Shown here piece after piece: positions 30,869 through 37,373 of a DNA stretch of 40,967 nucleotides (its first letter is position 1; every line of letters starts with the position of its first letter). The DNA is from a virus, in IMG/VR virus record IMGVR_UViG_3300023223_001001, positions 1 to 40,967 of that record; one strand, 5' to 3'. The notes under the pieces are model-generated. The model was not told the origin of the DNA and did not search any database. It saw only the letters and a program-made list of their open reading frames with translations. Both the position numbers and the translations under genes were made by a program.

Positions 30869-31119
30869 ATAACGGTTTAACGGAAGACAATGTAACTGTA
30901 GTTCCATTTGATGATTATCAAGATAATGACAATGTTACTATTTATTCTAATCATCCCGAACAATTCAAACAACAAATCCTAAACAATCAGGCAATAGTAG
31001 AGAAAATCAAAATTATTTTTGATGATGGAAGTGTAGATGATGATACATTTTTTCCAAAACTAGAGAAGATTCTAGACACTACAGATCATTCAGAATGTCC
31101 AACGGAGTCTAAATCATGA
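30865..31119 (+). CDS. Acidic hypothetical protein
   Basis: An 84-aa strongly acidic protein starting at TTG 30865 (overlapping TGA), with runs such as FDDYQDNDNV and FDDGSVDDDTFFP. No Cys pair. An acidic DNA-mimic or inhibitor is conceivable but unproven. Confidence 0.55.
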   Translation: MNNGLTEDNVTVVPFDDYQDNDNVTIYSNHPEQFKQQILNNQAIVEKIKIIFDDGSVDDDTFFPKLEKILDTTDHSECPTESKS

Positions 31120-31310
31120 GTGAGTGTATTTTACCCGAAGACCAATTGGCAAGAATTGAAGATAATTCTCATGAATCTACATTATGGTATTGTGATTTTT
31201 GTTCCAATTGGTTTGAAAATAAAGAAGATTTAACCAAACATTATATTTTTCCAGATGGAGAACAAGGTGAAATTTATTGCGACCATAGTGCAGGGAGTAA
31301 AACAGCATGA
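31116..31310 (+). CDS. Zinc-finger microprotein
   Basis: A 64-aa protein with WYCDFCSNWFENKEDLTKHY (CX2C-X12-H, C2H2-like) and a later YCDHS. Coupled to both neighbours by ATGA. Confidence 0.65.
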   Translation: MSECILPEDQLARIEDNSHESTLWYCDFCSNWFENKEDLTKHYIFPDGEQGEIYCDHSAGSKTA

Positions 31311-31534
31311 CTTGTGATTATTGTGAGATAATTGATGATGGTATTTTTCATGATAGATGTGGAAAAGATGAAGATTATGAAATAATCGTAGATGCCCCTG
31401 ATGAATACACAGGGGATATTGATTCACCTTACATTTTTCATTCATGTGAAGAACATTATAAATTAAAAGATACTATCAGTTGGGGAATGGTAAAATCAAA
31501 TCATGAACAATTAGTGGAGTTAGATCAAGGTTGA
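31307..31534 (+). CDS. Cys/His acidic microprotein
   Basis: A 75-aa protein with MTCDYCEIIDDGIFHDRCG and later FHSCEEHYKL, giving two CX2-3C/H zinc pairs in an acidic background. Overlaps the previous stop by ATGA. A 22-bp gap with AAGGAG follows before the next gene. Confidence 0.6.
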   Translation: MTCDYCEIIDDGIFHDRCGKDEDYEIIVDAPDEYTGDIDSPYIFHSCEEHYKLKDTISWGMVKSNHEQLVELDQG

Positions 31535-31556
31535 CAGTACAAACAAGGAGTAAAGC

Positions 31557-31679
31557 ATGAAACCTGAGTGTCCTAAATGTGGATTTAAAGGAAAGACTCC
31601 AGAAGATGTTTTCAAACATAATTCCAAGAAACATCCCAACATGATTAATTTTGTAATAATGGAGAAGTTTAACGGATGA
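31557..31679 (+). CDS. C2H2 zinc-finger microprotein
   Basis: A 40-aa protein, ECPKCGFKGKTPEDVFKHNS then KKHP: CX2C-X12-HX4H. AAGGAG is seven to eight bases before the ATG. Stop overlaps a mini-cistron. Confidence 0.7.
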   Translation: MKPECPKCGFKGKTPEDVFKHNSKKHPNMINFVIMEKFNG

Positions 31680-31711
31680 CACTTTCAAACAAAGGTGATA
31701 CAAAGAAATGA
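31676..31711 (+). CDS. 11-codon coupler mini-cistron
   Basis: MTLSNKGDTKK, starting on the previous stop (ATGA) and ending ATGAATG on the next start. It carries no obvious function of its own and looks like a short relay that keeps ribosomes on the message. Confidence 0.35.
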   Translation: MTLSNKGDTKK

Positions 31712-31878
31712 ATGTAATTTGTGAAGATAATTTCAAATTCATGAAACATCTTGCTTACTTACAGTTGATAAAAGGACATGAAGATAATTTTGATTATGTA
31801 CACAAAGCATTATCAATAATAGAGAAAGAATATCCAGAATCAAAAAATACCAATAAAGAAGAAGGTGAAACGATATGA
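31708..31878 (+). CDS. Small helical protein
   Basis: A 56-aa protein (MNVICEDNFKFMKHLAYLQL then a Lys/Glu helix). One Cys only. Coupled at both ends by 4-bp overlaps. Function unknown. Confidence 0.55.
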   Translation: MNVICEDNFKFMKHLAYLQLIKGHEDNFDYVHKALSIIEKEYPESKNTNKEEGETI

Positions 31879-32123
31879 GTGAAGATACATTCCAATGGAT
31901 CTATACTATGTTACAAGGACAAAGAAAACTACATGATAAAATGAAAGAAAACCTAGAACAAAATAAACCTGTTTTAGTATATGAAGATCTAAAGCATTGT
32001 ATTAATTATGTAGATACAGAACTATCACAACTATTTCAATTAGCAGAAAAGCAAGGAATTAAGATAAAGACATTTCCTTACAAACCTCAAAAGACAAAAG
32101 AAGGTGAGGATAAACTGAAATGA
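31875..32123 (+). CDS. Small helical protein
   Basis: An 82-aa helical protein (TFQWIYTMLQGQRKLHDKMK, then a second helix and a basic tail), probably oligomeric. Coupled at both ends. Not recognised. Confidence 0.6.
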   Translation: MSEDTFQWIYTMLQGQRKLHDKMKENLEQNKPVLVYEDLKHCINYVDTELSQLFQLAEKQGIKIKTFPYKPQKTKEGEDKLK

Positions 32124-32278
32124 AGTTTAAAGTTGTATGTCCTAAATGTCTTAGAATTTATGAACAACCAATCCCATTGATTTCAAAAGAAAACACCATG
32201 AAATTCAAATGTGAGAAATGTGATATTGTGTTAGTTAGGTTTGAAAATACAGTTGAAGATGGAGGTAAAGTAGAATGA
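32120..32278 (+). CDS. Zinc-ribbon microprotein
   Basis: A 52-aa protein with VCPKCLRIYEQPIPLISKEN then FKCEKCDIVLVRF, a CX2C-X19-CX2C ribbon with flanking beta strands, as in transcription-factor-type ribbons. Resembles the protein at 36651. Confidence 0.7.
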   Translation: MKFKVVCPKCLRIYEQPIPLISKENTMKFKCEKCDIVLVRFENTVEDGGKVE

Positions 32279-32487
32279 AAGAATTAGAGTGGGAATGTGT
32301 TAGTTACGACAAAAATGGTAATCCCCAACTAGAAAGACCGTTTACAGAACTAGAAAATCTATGTCATACTTGCAGAATCCCATCACAAATTCCCTTAAAC
32401 TACAATAATGAATGTATGAAATGTTCCGCTAAAAGAAGAAAATCAGAACAATTGAGAAATATCAATAAAGAAGAAGATAAAGCATGA
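32275..32487 (+). CDS. Zinc-ribbon microprotein
   Basis: A 70-aa protein: LCHTCRIPSQIPLNYNNECM then KCSAKRRKSEQ, a CX2C-X15-CX2C ribbon followed by a basic tail. Coupled by ATGA overlaps. Confidence 0.65.
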   Translation: MKELEWECVSYDKNGNPQLERPFTELENLCHTCRIPSQIPLNYNNECMKCSAKRRKSEQLRNINKEEDKA

Positions 32488-32804
32488 CTTTGTTAGTTGT
32501 TACTTACAAATCATGCAAAGCTAATATCCTTCTAGATGATGATATTATATCAATTCAATATATTGGTAGTAATGAACAAGGTAAAGGCCATGCTAGAAAA
32601 TTAATTGAAAAAATAGAATCACTTGCAAAAAATAATAAAGTAAAAGAAATTTGGGTTCCAACTGTGGTTAGTGAAAAATTATCTATTTTGCTTAAACATA
32701 TGCAATACCAATATGTTAATTTTGGCATACATCCTATGATGCCCAACAGAGAAGATGTTATGGGTTATCAAAAAACACTTGAGATTGAGGGAAAAACGAT
32801 ATGA
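32484..32804 (+). CDS. GNAT-family acetyltransferase
   Basis: A 106-aa protein with the acetyl-CoA-binding signature of GNAT enzymes: NEQGKGHARKLIEKIESLA (Q-x-x-G-x-A type motif A) at about 31-48, preceded by beta strands and followed by KEIWVPTVVSEKLSILLKHM (motif B region). It is shorter than typical GNATs. Known roles include modification of proteins, small molecules or RNA; substrate unknown. Confidence 0.75.
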   Translation: MTLLVVTYKSCKANILLDDDIISIQYIGSNEQGKGHARKLIEKIESLAKNNKVKEIWVPTVVSEKLSILLKHMQYQYVNFGIHPMMPNREDVMGYQKTLEIEGKTI

Positions 32805-32911
32805 TCCCTCATTGTATTGATTGTAGTTTTCATTTACGAAAGATTACTACGTTGGGAGATTCTTGTCAGATTTACATCTGTATATGTGGTAAGAGGTATT
32901 TTGAAAAATGA
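32801..32911 (+). CDS. Zinc-ribbon microprotein
   Basis: A 36-aa protein, HCIDCSFHLRKITTLGDSCQ then IYICICGKRYF, with CX2C and CX1-3C pairs. Start overlaps the GNAT stop. Confidence 0.65.
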   Translation: MIPHCIDCSFHLRKITTLGDSCQIYICICGKRYFEK

Positions 32912-32949
32912 TCGTCGAAGATTTAGATTTACGAGGTAAGAAAGAATGA
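32908..32949 (+). CDS. 13-codon coupler mini-cistron
   Basis: MIVEDLDLRGKKE, starting on the preceding stop (ATGA) and ending on the next ATG (ATGA). It contains GAGGTAAGAAAGA, a possible ribosome site for the downstream gene. Probably a relay. Confidence 0.35.
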   Translation: MIVEDLDLRGKKE

Positions 32950-33260
32950 GATGTAAATTATGTACTAAAACACAACAGAAAACCAGAGGTAAGACTTGGG
33001 AACTATGGAGTATTTGTAAAAATTGTTTTACTGAAATTAAAAAATCTGATATTATTCCTGTTCGAAATAAATTAATTTCTGTGAATTGTTTATTCTGTCT
33101 GAAAACTATACCTGCAACTCCACAAGGAGGAAAAGCATTTTGTAATTCATATCATAGATCTGGTTATTACCACCGAAAAAAATCCAAAGAACTAGGAATA
33201 AATCAATGGAATCTCATGGCATTAAATGGTCAAAATACAGTCGAGGTTGATGACAGTTGA
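32946..33260 (+). CDS. Cys-rich protein with two or three zinc sites
   Basis: A 104-aa protein: CKLCTKTQQKTRGKTWELWS then ICKNC, and a second unit NCLFCLKTIPATPQGGKAFC followed by NSYHRSGYYHRKK. The second half resembles zinc-anchored HNH-like or Fcf2-type folds but lacks a clear HNH triad. Coupled to neighbours. Confidence 0.6.
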   Translation: MRCKLCTKTQQKTRGKTWELWSICKNCFTEIKKSDIIPVRNKLISVNCLFCLKTIPATPQGGKAFCNSYHRSGYYHRKKSKELGINQWNLMALNGQNTVEVDDS

Positions 33261-33472
33261 TATTATACAGAATACTTTGCATGTTAAGAAGAGATCATCA
33301 CTATCATGAAGAAGTTATGATTGATGAAAACACCACTAGAAATTATTGCAAGTGTGGTAAGTGGTTAGGATTTGATTGGTCATATATAGGGGGTTACAAG
33401 AAATCAATAAATAAAATTTCAGAACTAAAAAGAAAGCTAGAATGGTCGAATACCGATGAGGTTGATGGTTAA
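33257..33472 (+). CDS. Small zinc-like protein with helical tail
   Basis: A 71-aa protein from TTG 33257 (overlapping TGA): RRDHHYHEEVMIDE then YCKCGKWLGFDW, and a helical basic tail (SINKISELKRKLEW). Zinc site incomplete or shared (H..H..C-x-C). Confidence 0.55.
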   Translation: MILYRILCMLRRDHHYHEEVMIDENTTRNYCKCGKWLGFDWSYIGGYKKSINKISELKRKLEWSNTDEVDG

Positions 33473-33685
33473 ATGAGCCCTAAAGTTATCTTGTGTATGT
33501 TTGGTTGTGATGTTCATTTAGCACATAGATTAAAAAAAGGATATGATACAGGTTTGGAATACGAAACTGTGAATCTTAGATTAATGGAAGATGAAGTATT
33601 TTTAACTCCTAGTGAGGTATCTGAATTACGTGATTATTTGACAGACTGGCTTAACTGTAATACAAAAGGAGTAGAAGGGAAATGA
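33473..33685 (+). CDS. Small hypothetical protein
   Basis: A 70-aa protein (MSPKVILCMFGCDVHLAHRL then an acidic C-terminus). It immediately follows the previous stop (TAAATG) without overlap. Not recognised. Confidence 0.55.
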   Translation: MSPKVILCMFGCDVHLAHRLKKGYDTGLEYETVNLRLMEDEVFLTPSEVSELRDYLTDWLNCNTKGVEGK

Positions 33686-33924
33686 CGAAATTTAATTCTA
33701 AGGAGGCTGTATTTGAATTTGAAGAAAAATATAGAACATGCAGTGTTTGCCACACTCTTAGATGGGTTGAAGTAAAAAAATTCCAATGGCTACGAAAGTT
33801 ACTTGGCAGGAAAACCAAAATCTATCATGGATGCACTAAAATTCCTATTTTCTGTGAAAAGTGTAAAGGAGTAACTCATTACGGATGCTCATGTAATACA
33901 GTATCGAGGCATGATTTCAAATGA
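33682..33924 (+). CDS. Multi-Cys zinc protein
   Basis: An 80-aa protein: CSVCHTLRWVEVKKFQWL ... CTKIPIFCEKCKGVTHYGCS then CN. At least seven Cys, two zinc sites. Coupled on both sides. Confidence 0.65.
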   Translation: MTKFNSKEAVFEFEEKYRTCSVCHTLRWVEVKKFQWLRKLLGRKTKIYHGCTKIPIFCEKCKGVTHYGCSCNTVSRHDFK

Positions 33925-34013
33925 AATGTAAAAAGAAAGTTGTTGAGGGAAATCATGCTTACTGTATGTTACATGAGTATTGTAAGGAACACAAGGGGTA
34001 TCATAGAAAATGA
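33921..34013 (+). CDS. Cys/His microprotein
   Basis: A 30-aa protein, MKCKKKVVEGNHAYCMLHEY then CKEHKGYHRK, with C...C-x-x-H...C-x-x-H spacing suited to one zinc. Coupled by ATGA. Confidence 0.55.
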   Translation: MKCKKKVVEGNHAYCMLHEYCKEHKGYHRK

Positions 34014-34195
34014 CAGAAGTAATGTGTACTCATTGTAATGGTACAGGCAAAGTAAAACCAGGTGCAAAATTTACAGGTGCTTCAAGTCAATGTAAAGTGT
34101 GTGGATTTACTGCTTTGGGAAGTACACAAGTAAAACAATTCGAAAAGAGAGGTAATTTATGTCGTGAATGTTCAGGAGATTTTGACTACTCATGA
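34010..34195 (+). CDS. DnaJ-like zinc microprotein
   Basis: A 61-aa protein with CTHCNGTGKVKPGAKFTGAS then QCKVCGFTALG and LCRECSGDF. The CxxCxGxG-like start matches the DnaJ Cys-rich module in miniature. Coupled by ATGA. Confidence 0.7.
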   Translation: MTEVMCTHCNGTGKVKPGAKFTGASSQCKVCGFTALGSTQVKQFEKRGNLCRECSGDFDYS

Positions 34196-34281
34196 CATTT
34201 CAGCCAATACGTATCTACTACTTACGAGATAATTGTGATACTATCGCAAATACCAAATGGAGAATTGTATCTTATGACTAA
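34192..34281 (+). CDS. Tiny hypothetical protein
   Basis: 29 aa (MTFQPIRIYYLRDNCDTIAN). One Cys. It overlaps the next gene by eight bases. Supported only by the overlap style. Confidence 0.4.
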   Translation: MTFQPIRIYYLRDNCDTIANTKWRIVSYD

Positions 34282-34396
34282 TCAGCCAAAGTGTAATCAC
34301 TGTAAGTTACCGATTTCAATTAGAAACGCTAGTGGATTCTGTGACCACTTGTATTATCCGTTTAACTGTGATGTGTGTGAGGGTATGATTGAATGA
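34274..34396 (+). CDS. Zinc microprotein
   Basis: A 40-aa protein starting MTNQPKCNHCKLPISIRN then FCDHLY and FNCDVCEGMIE: CX2C-C-CX2C. Its MTNQ start parallels the MSNQ starts of the genes at 34650 and 34724. Confidence 0.6.
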   Translation: MTNQPKCNHCKLPISIRNASGFCDHLYYPFNCDVCEGMIE

Positions 34397-34518
34397 AAGA
34401 TATTACAAAAATAGTTTGTTCTACTTGTAATCAAACAATGAAAATAATGAATTATAGAACTTGGAAATGTGATTCATGTGGGTTTACTACAACAAACAAA
34501 GGAGATGAATTTCAATGA
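34393..34518 (+). CDS. Zinc-ribbon microprotein
   Basis: A 41-aa protein, IVCSTCNQTMKIMNYRTWKC then DSCGFTTTNKG: CX2C-X12-CX2C. A classical short zinc ribbon. Coupled by ATGA. Confidence 0.7.
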   Translation: MKDITKIVCSTCNQTMKIMNYRTWKCDSCGFTTTNKGDEFQ

Positions 34519-34649
34519 CAGTTCAGCCAAAGTGGTACGAGGCAAAATGCCAAGATTGTAACAAAGATTTAGGTCATGTTGGAGATGGTGAGTTTTTTGT
34601 TTGGGAAGATGAACCAATATGTGATGATTGTTATGGGGGCGTTAACTAA
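34515..34649 (+). CDS. Zinc microprotein
   Basis: A 44-aa protein, KCQDCNKDLGHVGDGEFFVW then CDDCYGG, CX2C-X19-CX2C, LIM-like half-site. The next gene begins on the base after the stop with CTG. Confidence 0.65.
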   Translation: MTVQPKWYEAKCQDCNKDLGHVGDGEFFVWEDEPICDDCYGGVN

Positions 34650-34727
34650 CTGTCTAATCAATATGGAGGTTATCCTATAACTTATCCTAGTAAAACAGTT
34701 TTACAAGATTGGGGGTTGACGAACTGA
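34650..34727 (+). CDS. Tiny protein with CTG start
   Basis: 25 aa, (M)SNQYGGYPITYPSKTVLQ. The frame begins with CTG directly after the previous TAA; no ATG, GTG or TTG precedes it in frame. The start CTG TCT AAT CAA parallels CTG AGT AAT CAA of the next gene. Its TGA overlaps the next CTG. Confidence 0.45.
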   Translation: MSNQYGGYPITYPSKTVLQDWGLTN

Positions 34728-34825
34728 GTAATCAAGATGTATGGAACTGTATTAAATGTGGTGCAGATACTAAAAATGAAGAAGAATATCTAAATCATGA
34801 TTGTCCTTACTGGAGTGAATTATGA
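34724..34825 (+). CDS. Zinc microprotein with CTG start
   Basis: 33 aa from CTG 34724: (M)SNQDVWNCIKCGADTKNEEE then YLNHDCPYW, a CX2C-X13-HX1C finger. CTG overlaps the TGA of the preceding frame in the same way that ATG does elsewhere. No other start could include the CIKC pair. Confidence 0.55.
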   Translation: MSNQDVWNCIKCGADTKNEEEYLNHDCPYWSEL

Positions 34826-34980
34826 AACAAGATAATCAAACGGGTAGGAGCCACATAGATTCAAGGGGTTTTACTGGATTCTTTACTTGTGATTGTAAAG
34901 AACACGCTTATCATTCAAACTGTAATAGCACTAATGCTAATTGCACGTGTCAACTAACCCAAAGGAGAGAGCGTTCTTGA
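34822..34980 (+). CDS. Cys-rich microprotein related to the N-terminus region of the PAPS-reductase gene
   Basis: A 52-aa protein with FFTCDCKEHAYHSNCNSTNA then NCTCQLTQRRERS. The last 30 bases (CAACTAACCCAAAGGAGAGA...) closely match 35617-35650 inside the PAPS-reductase-like gene, but with a one-base difference that creates the stop here. The two loci share a duplicated module. Confidence 0.6.
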   Translation: MKQDNQTGRSHIDSRGFTGFFTCDCKEHAYHSNCNSTNANCTCQLTQRRERS

Positions 34981-34982
34981 AG

Positions 34983-35031
34983 TGCTATAATATAGCAATC
35001 TATATTAACAAGGAGTTGCTATAATATAGCA
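34983..35031. promoter_or_regulatory. Twin palindromes TGCTATAATATAGCA
   Basis: The 15-bp perfect inverted repeat TGCTATA-A-TATAGCA occurs at 34983-34997 and again at 35017-35031, 34 bp apart (about three helical turns). The second copy ends on the A of the ATG at 35031, and AAGGAG lies between the copies. This looks like a two-site operator over an internal promoter or ribosome site. Confidence 0.65.
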
Positions 35032-35159
35032 TGAATACAACAAATTGTCAAGTTTGCTTTGAAGAAATGAAAAGCGACGAAACATTTACTATGAATCCTG
35101 AAGGTTGTTTGTGCCACCTTGGATGTAGTAAAAAAACAAGAAAAGAGGCTGAGAACTGA
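35031..35159 (+). CDS. Zinc microprotein under the twin palindromes
   Basis: A 42-aa protein, NCQVCFEEMKSDETFTMNPE then GCLCHLGCSKKTRK: CX2C...CX1CX3C. First gene after the twin operator. Stop overlaps the next start (TGATG). Confidence 0.65.
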   Translation: MNTTNCQVCFEEMKSDETFTMNPEGCLCHLGCSKKTRKEAEN

Positions 35160-35332
35160 TGCCTTGTAAATGTGATGCCTGTCAAGCAGGTCGTTCAAGT
35201 TCAGAAACACTTTGTTTTCTTGCAGGTTGTTTTGATGTTGTGCAGCAGTCAGGAGTATGCCACGACCATTATGAAAATGGCTTTGCATACGATAGAACTG
35301 AACCTGTGGACAGTGAGGGAATGAAACTATGA
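35159..35332 (+). CDS. Cys-rich microprotein
   Basis: A 57-aa protein with CKCDACQAGRSSSETLCFLA then GCFDVV and VCHDHYENG. Six Cys and two His could bind two zincs. Coupled on both sides. Confidence 0.6.
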   Translation: MPCKCDACQAGRSSSETLCFLAGCFDVVQQSGVCHDHYENGFAYDRTEPVDSEGMKL

Positions 35333-35424
35333 CCATCAAATACTGTAGAATCTGCTTGATTCAAGAAAATGTACAGGTGATTAAAGATGGCCTTTGTCCT
35401 GACCATGAGGAATATGATGACTAA
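35329..35424 (+). CDS. Zinc microprotein
   Basis: 31 aa, KYCRICLIQENVQVIKDGLC then PDHEEYDD: CX2C-X15-CX2H. Coupled by ATGA and overlapping the next gene by eight bases. Confidence 0.6.
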   Translation: MTIKYCRICLIQENVQVIKDGLCPDHEEYDD

Positions 35425-35530
35425 TTATTTCCTATTCTCATGTAAATGCGGACATTACTTTATCGGTAAAAAAATCAAAGGTGCTTGTTCTAAATGCTAT
35501 GCTAGATTTGAGGGTGAAAAGTTAAAATGA
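35417..35530 (+). CDS. Zinc-ribbon microprotein
   Basis: 37 aa from the second of two tandem ATGs (the first is 35414): FSCKCGHYFIGKKIKGACSK then CYARFEG, CX1C-X14-CX2C. Stop overlaps the PAPS-reductase-like start. Confidence 0.6.
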   Translation: MTNYFLFSCKCGHYFIGKKIKGACSKCYARFEGEKLK

Positions 35531-36318
35531 AACTTTATGCTTGTTGTCAACATTGTTTTCCTGAAGTTGGAATGTGTCCTCATAAACATTGGTATCCTTG
35601 TATGACTTGTAGTACTCCTCAAGTAACCGAAAAGGAGAGATCGTTCTTGAGTAAATATATCGTATCTTATGGTGGTGGTGTAGATTCTACTGCTATGATT
35701 TTCAAATTAGTAGAGGATAAAGCACCATTAGATTATGTAGTGTTTGCAGATACAGGTAACGAACACCCTGAAACCTATTTCTTTGTAAATAATTACATGA
35801 AACCATACTTAGAATCAAAAAATATTCCTTTTACAATCGTCTATCCATTCAAGAAACGTTCCTTATGGAGTAGGTGTTTTCAGCGTAAAGTCATTCCTGA
35901 TATGTTGCAAAGATGGTGTACTAGAGATGTAAAAGTAAAACCAATACACAAATTTTACAAGACTCTCAAATCAGATATTGTACAATATATGGGGATTGAT
36001 TATCAAGAATCTCATAGAATAAAACCAAGTGGTCAAGATTGGATTACTAATTCCTATCCATTAGTTGATAACAAAATGAATCGTGACGATTGTGTTAGTT
36101 TAATTGAATCTTTAGGCTTCCCTATACCTGTAAAAAGTGGATGTTTCTTTTGTCCATACAATAACAAAGCCCGATGGGTTGATATTCGAGATAACTATCC
36201 TGCACTTTACAAATTATCAGAAATGTTGGCAGATAATAACAAACATAAAAATCAAAAATTGATTAGATTAACTGAAAAAGACGAAACTAATCTTTGTGAT
36301 GGGGTATGTATGACTTGA
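35527..36318 (+). CDS. PAPS-reductase-like ATP-pyrophosphatase with N-terminal zinc module
   Basis: A 263-aa protein. Residues 1-40 are a Cys/His module (CCQHCFPEVGMCPHKHW then CMTC). From about 41 it is an adenine-nucleotide alpha-hydrolase: VSYGGGVDSTAMIF is the PP-loop (SGGxDS type), FADTGNEHPE is the second conserved strand, RWCTRDVKVKPIHKF and SGCFFCPYNNKARW are hallmark motifs of viral PAPS-reductase-like proteins. TTG 35647, seven bases after AAAAGGAGAG, could start a short form lacking the zinc module. In viruses such proteins are associated with DNA modification or defence evasion; the substrate is unknown. Confidence 0.85.
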   Translation: MKLYACCQHCFPEVGMCPHKHWYPCMTCSTPQVTEKERSFLSKYIVSYGGGVDSTAMIFKLVEDKAPLDYVVFADTGNEHPETYFFVNNYMKPYLESKNIPFTIVYPFKKRSLWSRCFQRKVIPDMLQRWCTRDVKVKPIHKFYKTLKSDIVQYMGIDYQESHRIKPSGQDWITNSYPLVDNKMNRDDCVSLIESLGFPIPVKSGCFFCPYNNKARWVDIRDNYPALYKLSEMLADNNKHKNQKLIRLTEKDETNLCDGVCMT

Positions 36319-36446
36319 TTAAAGACATCAAAGGTGGATATGAAGAAACTCTAAAGGGAGTAACTAAAACTTACAAATGGATTGAAGGCAGAGGATATAT
36401 CGAAATACCAAAGTGTAGTTTGGGAAAGGAGGAGGAAGTTAGTTGA
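36315..36446 (+). CDS. Small hypothetical protein
   Basis: 43 aa from TTG 36315 (overlapping TGA): MIKDIKGGYEETLKGVTKTY then GRGYIEIPKC. Possible small beta domain. Its GGAGGAGG-rich end supplies a ribosome site for the next gene. Not recognised. Confidence 0.55.
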   Translation: MIKDIKGGYEETLKGVTKTYKWIEGRGYIEIPKCSLGKEEEVS

Positions 36447-36616
36447 CGTACAAAACTAGGGATGGAAAACCCTATCCATATTGCAAAAGGTGCAAAGTGC
36501 GTGAGTTTGATATTACTCTCACATTTCATAAAGAATGTGGTAAACAATACACACGAAACCCAACATCTAACAAAAATAGCAGTAAATATGTTCAGGAGCA
36601 ATTAAAACGAATATGA
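36443..36616 (+). CDS. Zinc microprotein, basic
   Basis: 57 aa from TTG 36443 (overlapping TGA), with GGAGGA 6-11 bases upstream: YPYCKRCKVREFDITLTFHK then ECGKQYTRNP, CX2C-X11-HX2C. The basic tail suggests nucleic-acid binding. Confidence 0.6.
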   Translation: MTYKTRDGKPYPYCKRCKVREFDITLTFHKECGKQYTRNPTSNKNSSKYVQEQLKRI

Positions 36617-36651
36617 CTGAAATACGTAAGATTAAGGAGAATTCAAAATAA
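36613..36651 (+). CDS. 12-codon coupler mini-cistron
   Basis: MTEIRKIKENSK, starting on the previous stop (ATGA) and ending TAATG on the next start. It contains TAAGATTAAGGAGA, the ribosome site of the downstream gene. The mini-cistron at 36803 contains the same 14 bases, so these are related modules. Confidence 0.4.
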   Translation: MTEIRKIKENSK

Positions 36652-36806
36652 TGAAAATTAGAATAGTTTGCAGAAAGTGTTTTGATATTTATGAGATGCA
36701 AGTGCCTATCGTTGAGGAAGGTGTTGATGGAAAATTCTATCATGAAGCTTGTGGCGGATTACTATTCATGATGATTAGAGATAAAGGAGATAAGATTCAA
36801 CAATGA
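36651..36806 (+). CDS. Zinc-ribbon-like microprotein
   Basis: 51 aa, IRIVCRKCFDIYEMQVPIVE then FYHEACGGLLF: CX2C...HX2C, similar in plan to the 52-aa protein at 32120. TAAGGAGA lies eight bases before the ATG. Confidence 0.65.
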   Translation: MKIRIVCRKCFDIYEMQVPIVEEGVDGKFYHEACGGLLFMMIRDKGDKIQQ

Positions 36807-36844
36807 TTCTCAAATTACATAAGATTAAGGAGAGTAAAAATTGA
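36803..36844 (+). CDS. 13-codon coupler mini-cistron
   Basis: MILKLHKIKESKN, starting on the previous stop and ending with TTGA on the next start. It carries the same TAAGATTAAGGAGA segment as 36613-36651. Confidence 0.4.
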   Translation: MILKLHKIKESKN

Positions 36845-37068
36845 TTGAGTTTCTTATAACAAATTGGGTATTATTCACGATTATAGTTTTCATATTGACT
36901 TCCTCAACTTGTACTTGTTATCATGTGACCAGAAAAGATAGAATATTTACTGACACAAGAATACATGAACGATTTGATCCAGAAAGACAACTAAGAATAA
37001 TGTTAGGATTAGAGCCTGTTATTATTGCTAAACACTCGATTAAGAATATCAACGAGGTATCTGACTAA
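36841..37068 (+). CDS. Single-pass membrane protein
   Basis: 75 aa from TTG 36841: an N-terminal membrane helix (ITNWVLFTIIVFILTSSTC) and a charged cytoplasmic tail (RFDPERQLRIMLGLEPV). First membrane protein of the operon end. Stop overlaps the next ATG (TAATG). Confidence 0.6.
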   Translation: MIEFLITNWVLFTIIVFILTSSTCTCYHVTRKDRIFTDTRIHERFDPERQLRIMLGLEPVIIAKHSIKNINEVSD

Positions 37069-37373
37069 TGGAATTAGATAAACGCATTGAACAATATGAG
37101 GAACGACGTTGGATAGATTGTGCATGGGATGACATAAATGATGAGAAAGAATTTGAGTTAATTTTGACTTATCTCAAAGAAAACAAACAACTCAAACAGA
37201 AACTAGAGAAGACAGAGGAACTATGTAAGAGAATTAGATTAACTGGTATTCCTTCATGTATAGACGAACACACACAACATTTACACGTAAAATTAGAAGC
37301 AAAAATGGAACTAGTGATAGAGTTAGAAGAAATACTTGGCGAACAGGACCAGGAGGCGGTAAAGAATGAGTAG
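37068..37373 (+). CDS. Coiled-coil protein
   Basis: A 101-aa Glu/Lys-rich coiled coil (EFELILTYLKENKQLKQKLE and a second helix ending EEILGEQDQE). Probably dimerises; no catalytic residue pattern. AGGAGG near its end serves the next gene. Confidence 0.6.
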   Translation: MELDKRIEQYEERRWIDCAWDDINDEKEFELILTYLKENKQLKQKLEKTEELCKRIRLTGIPSCIDEHTQHLHVKLEAKMELVIELEEILGEQDQEAVKNE

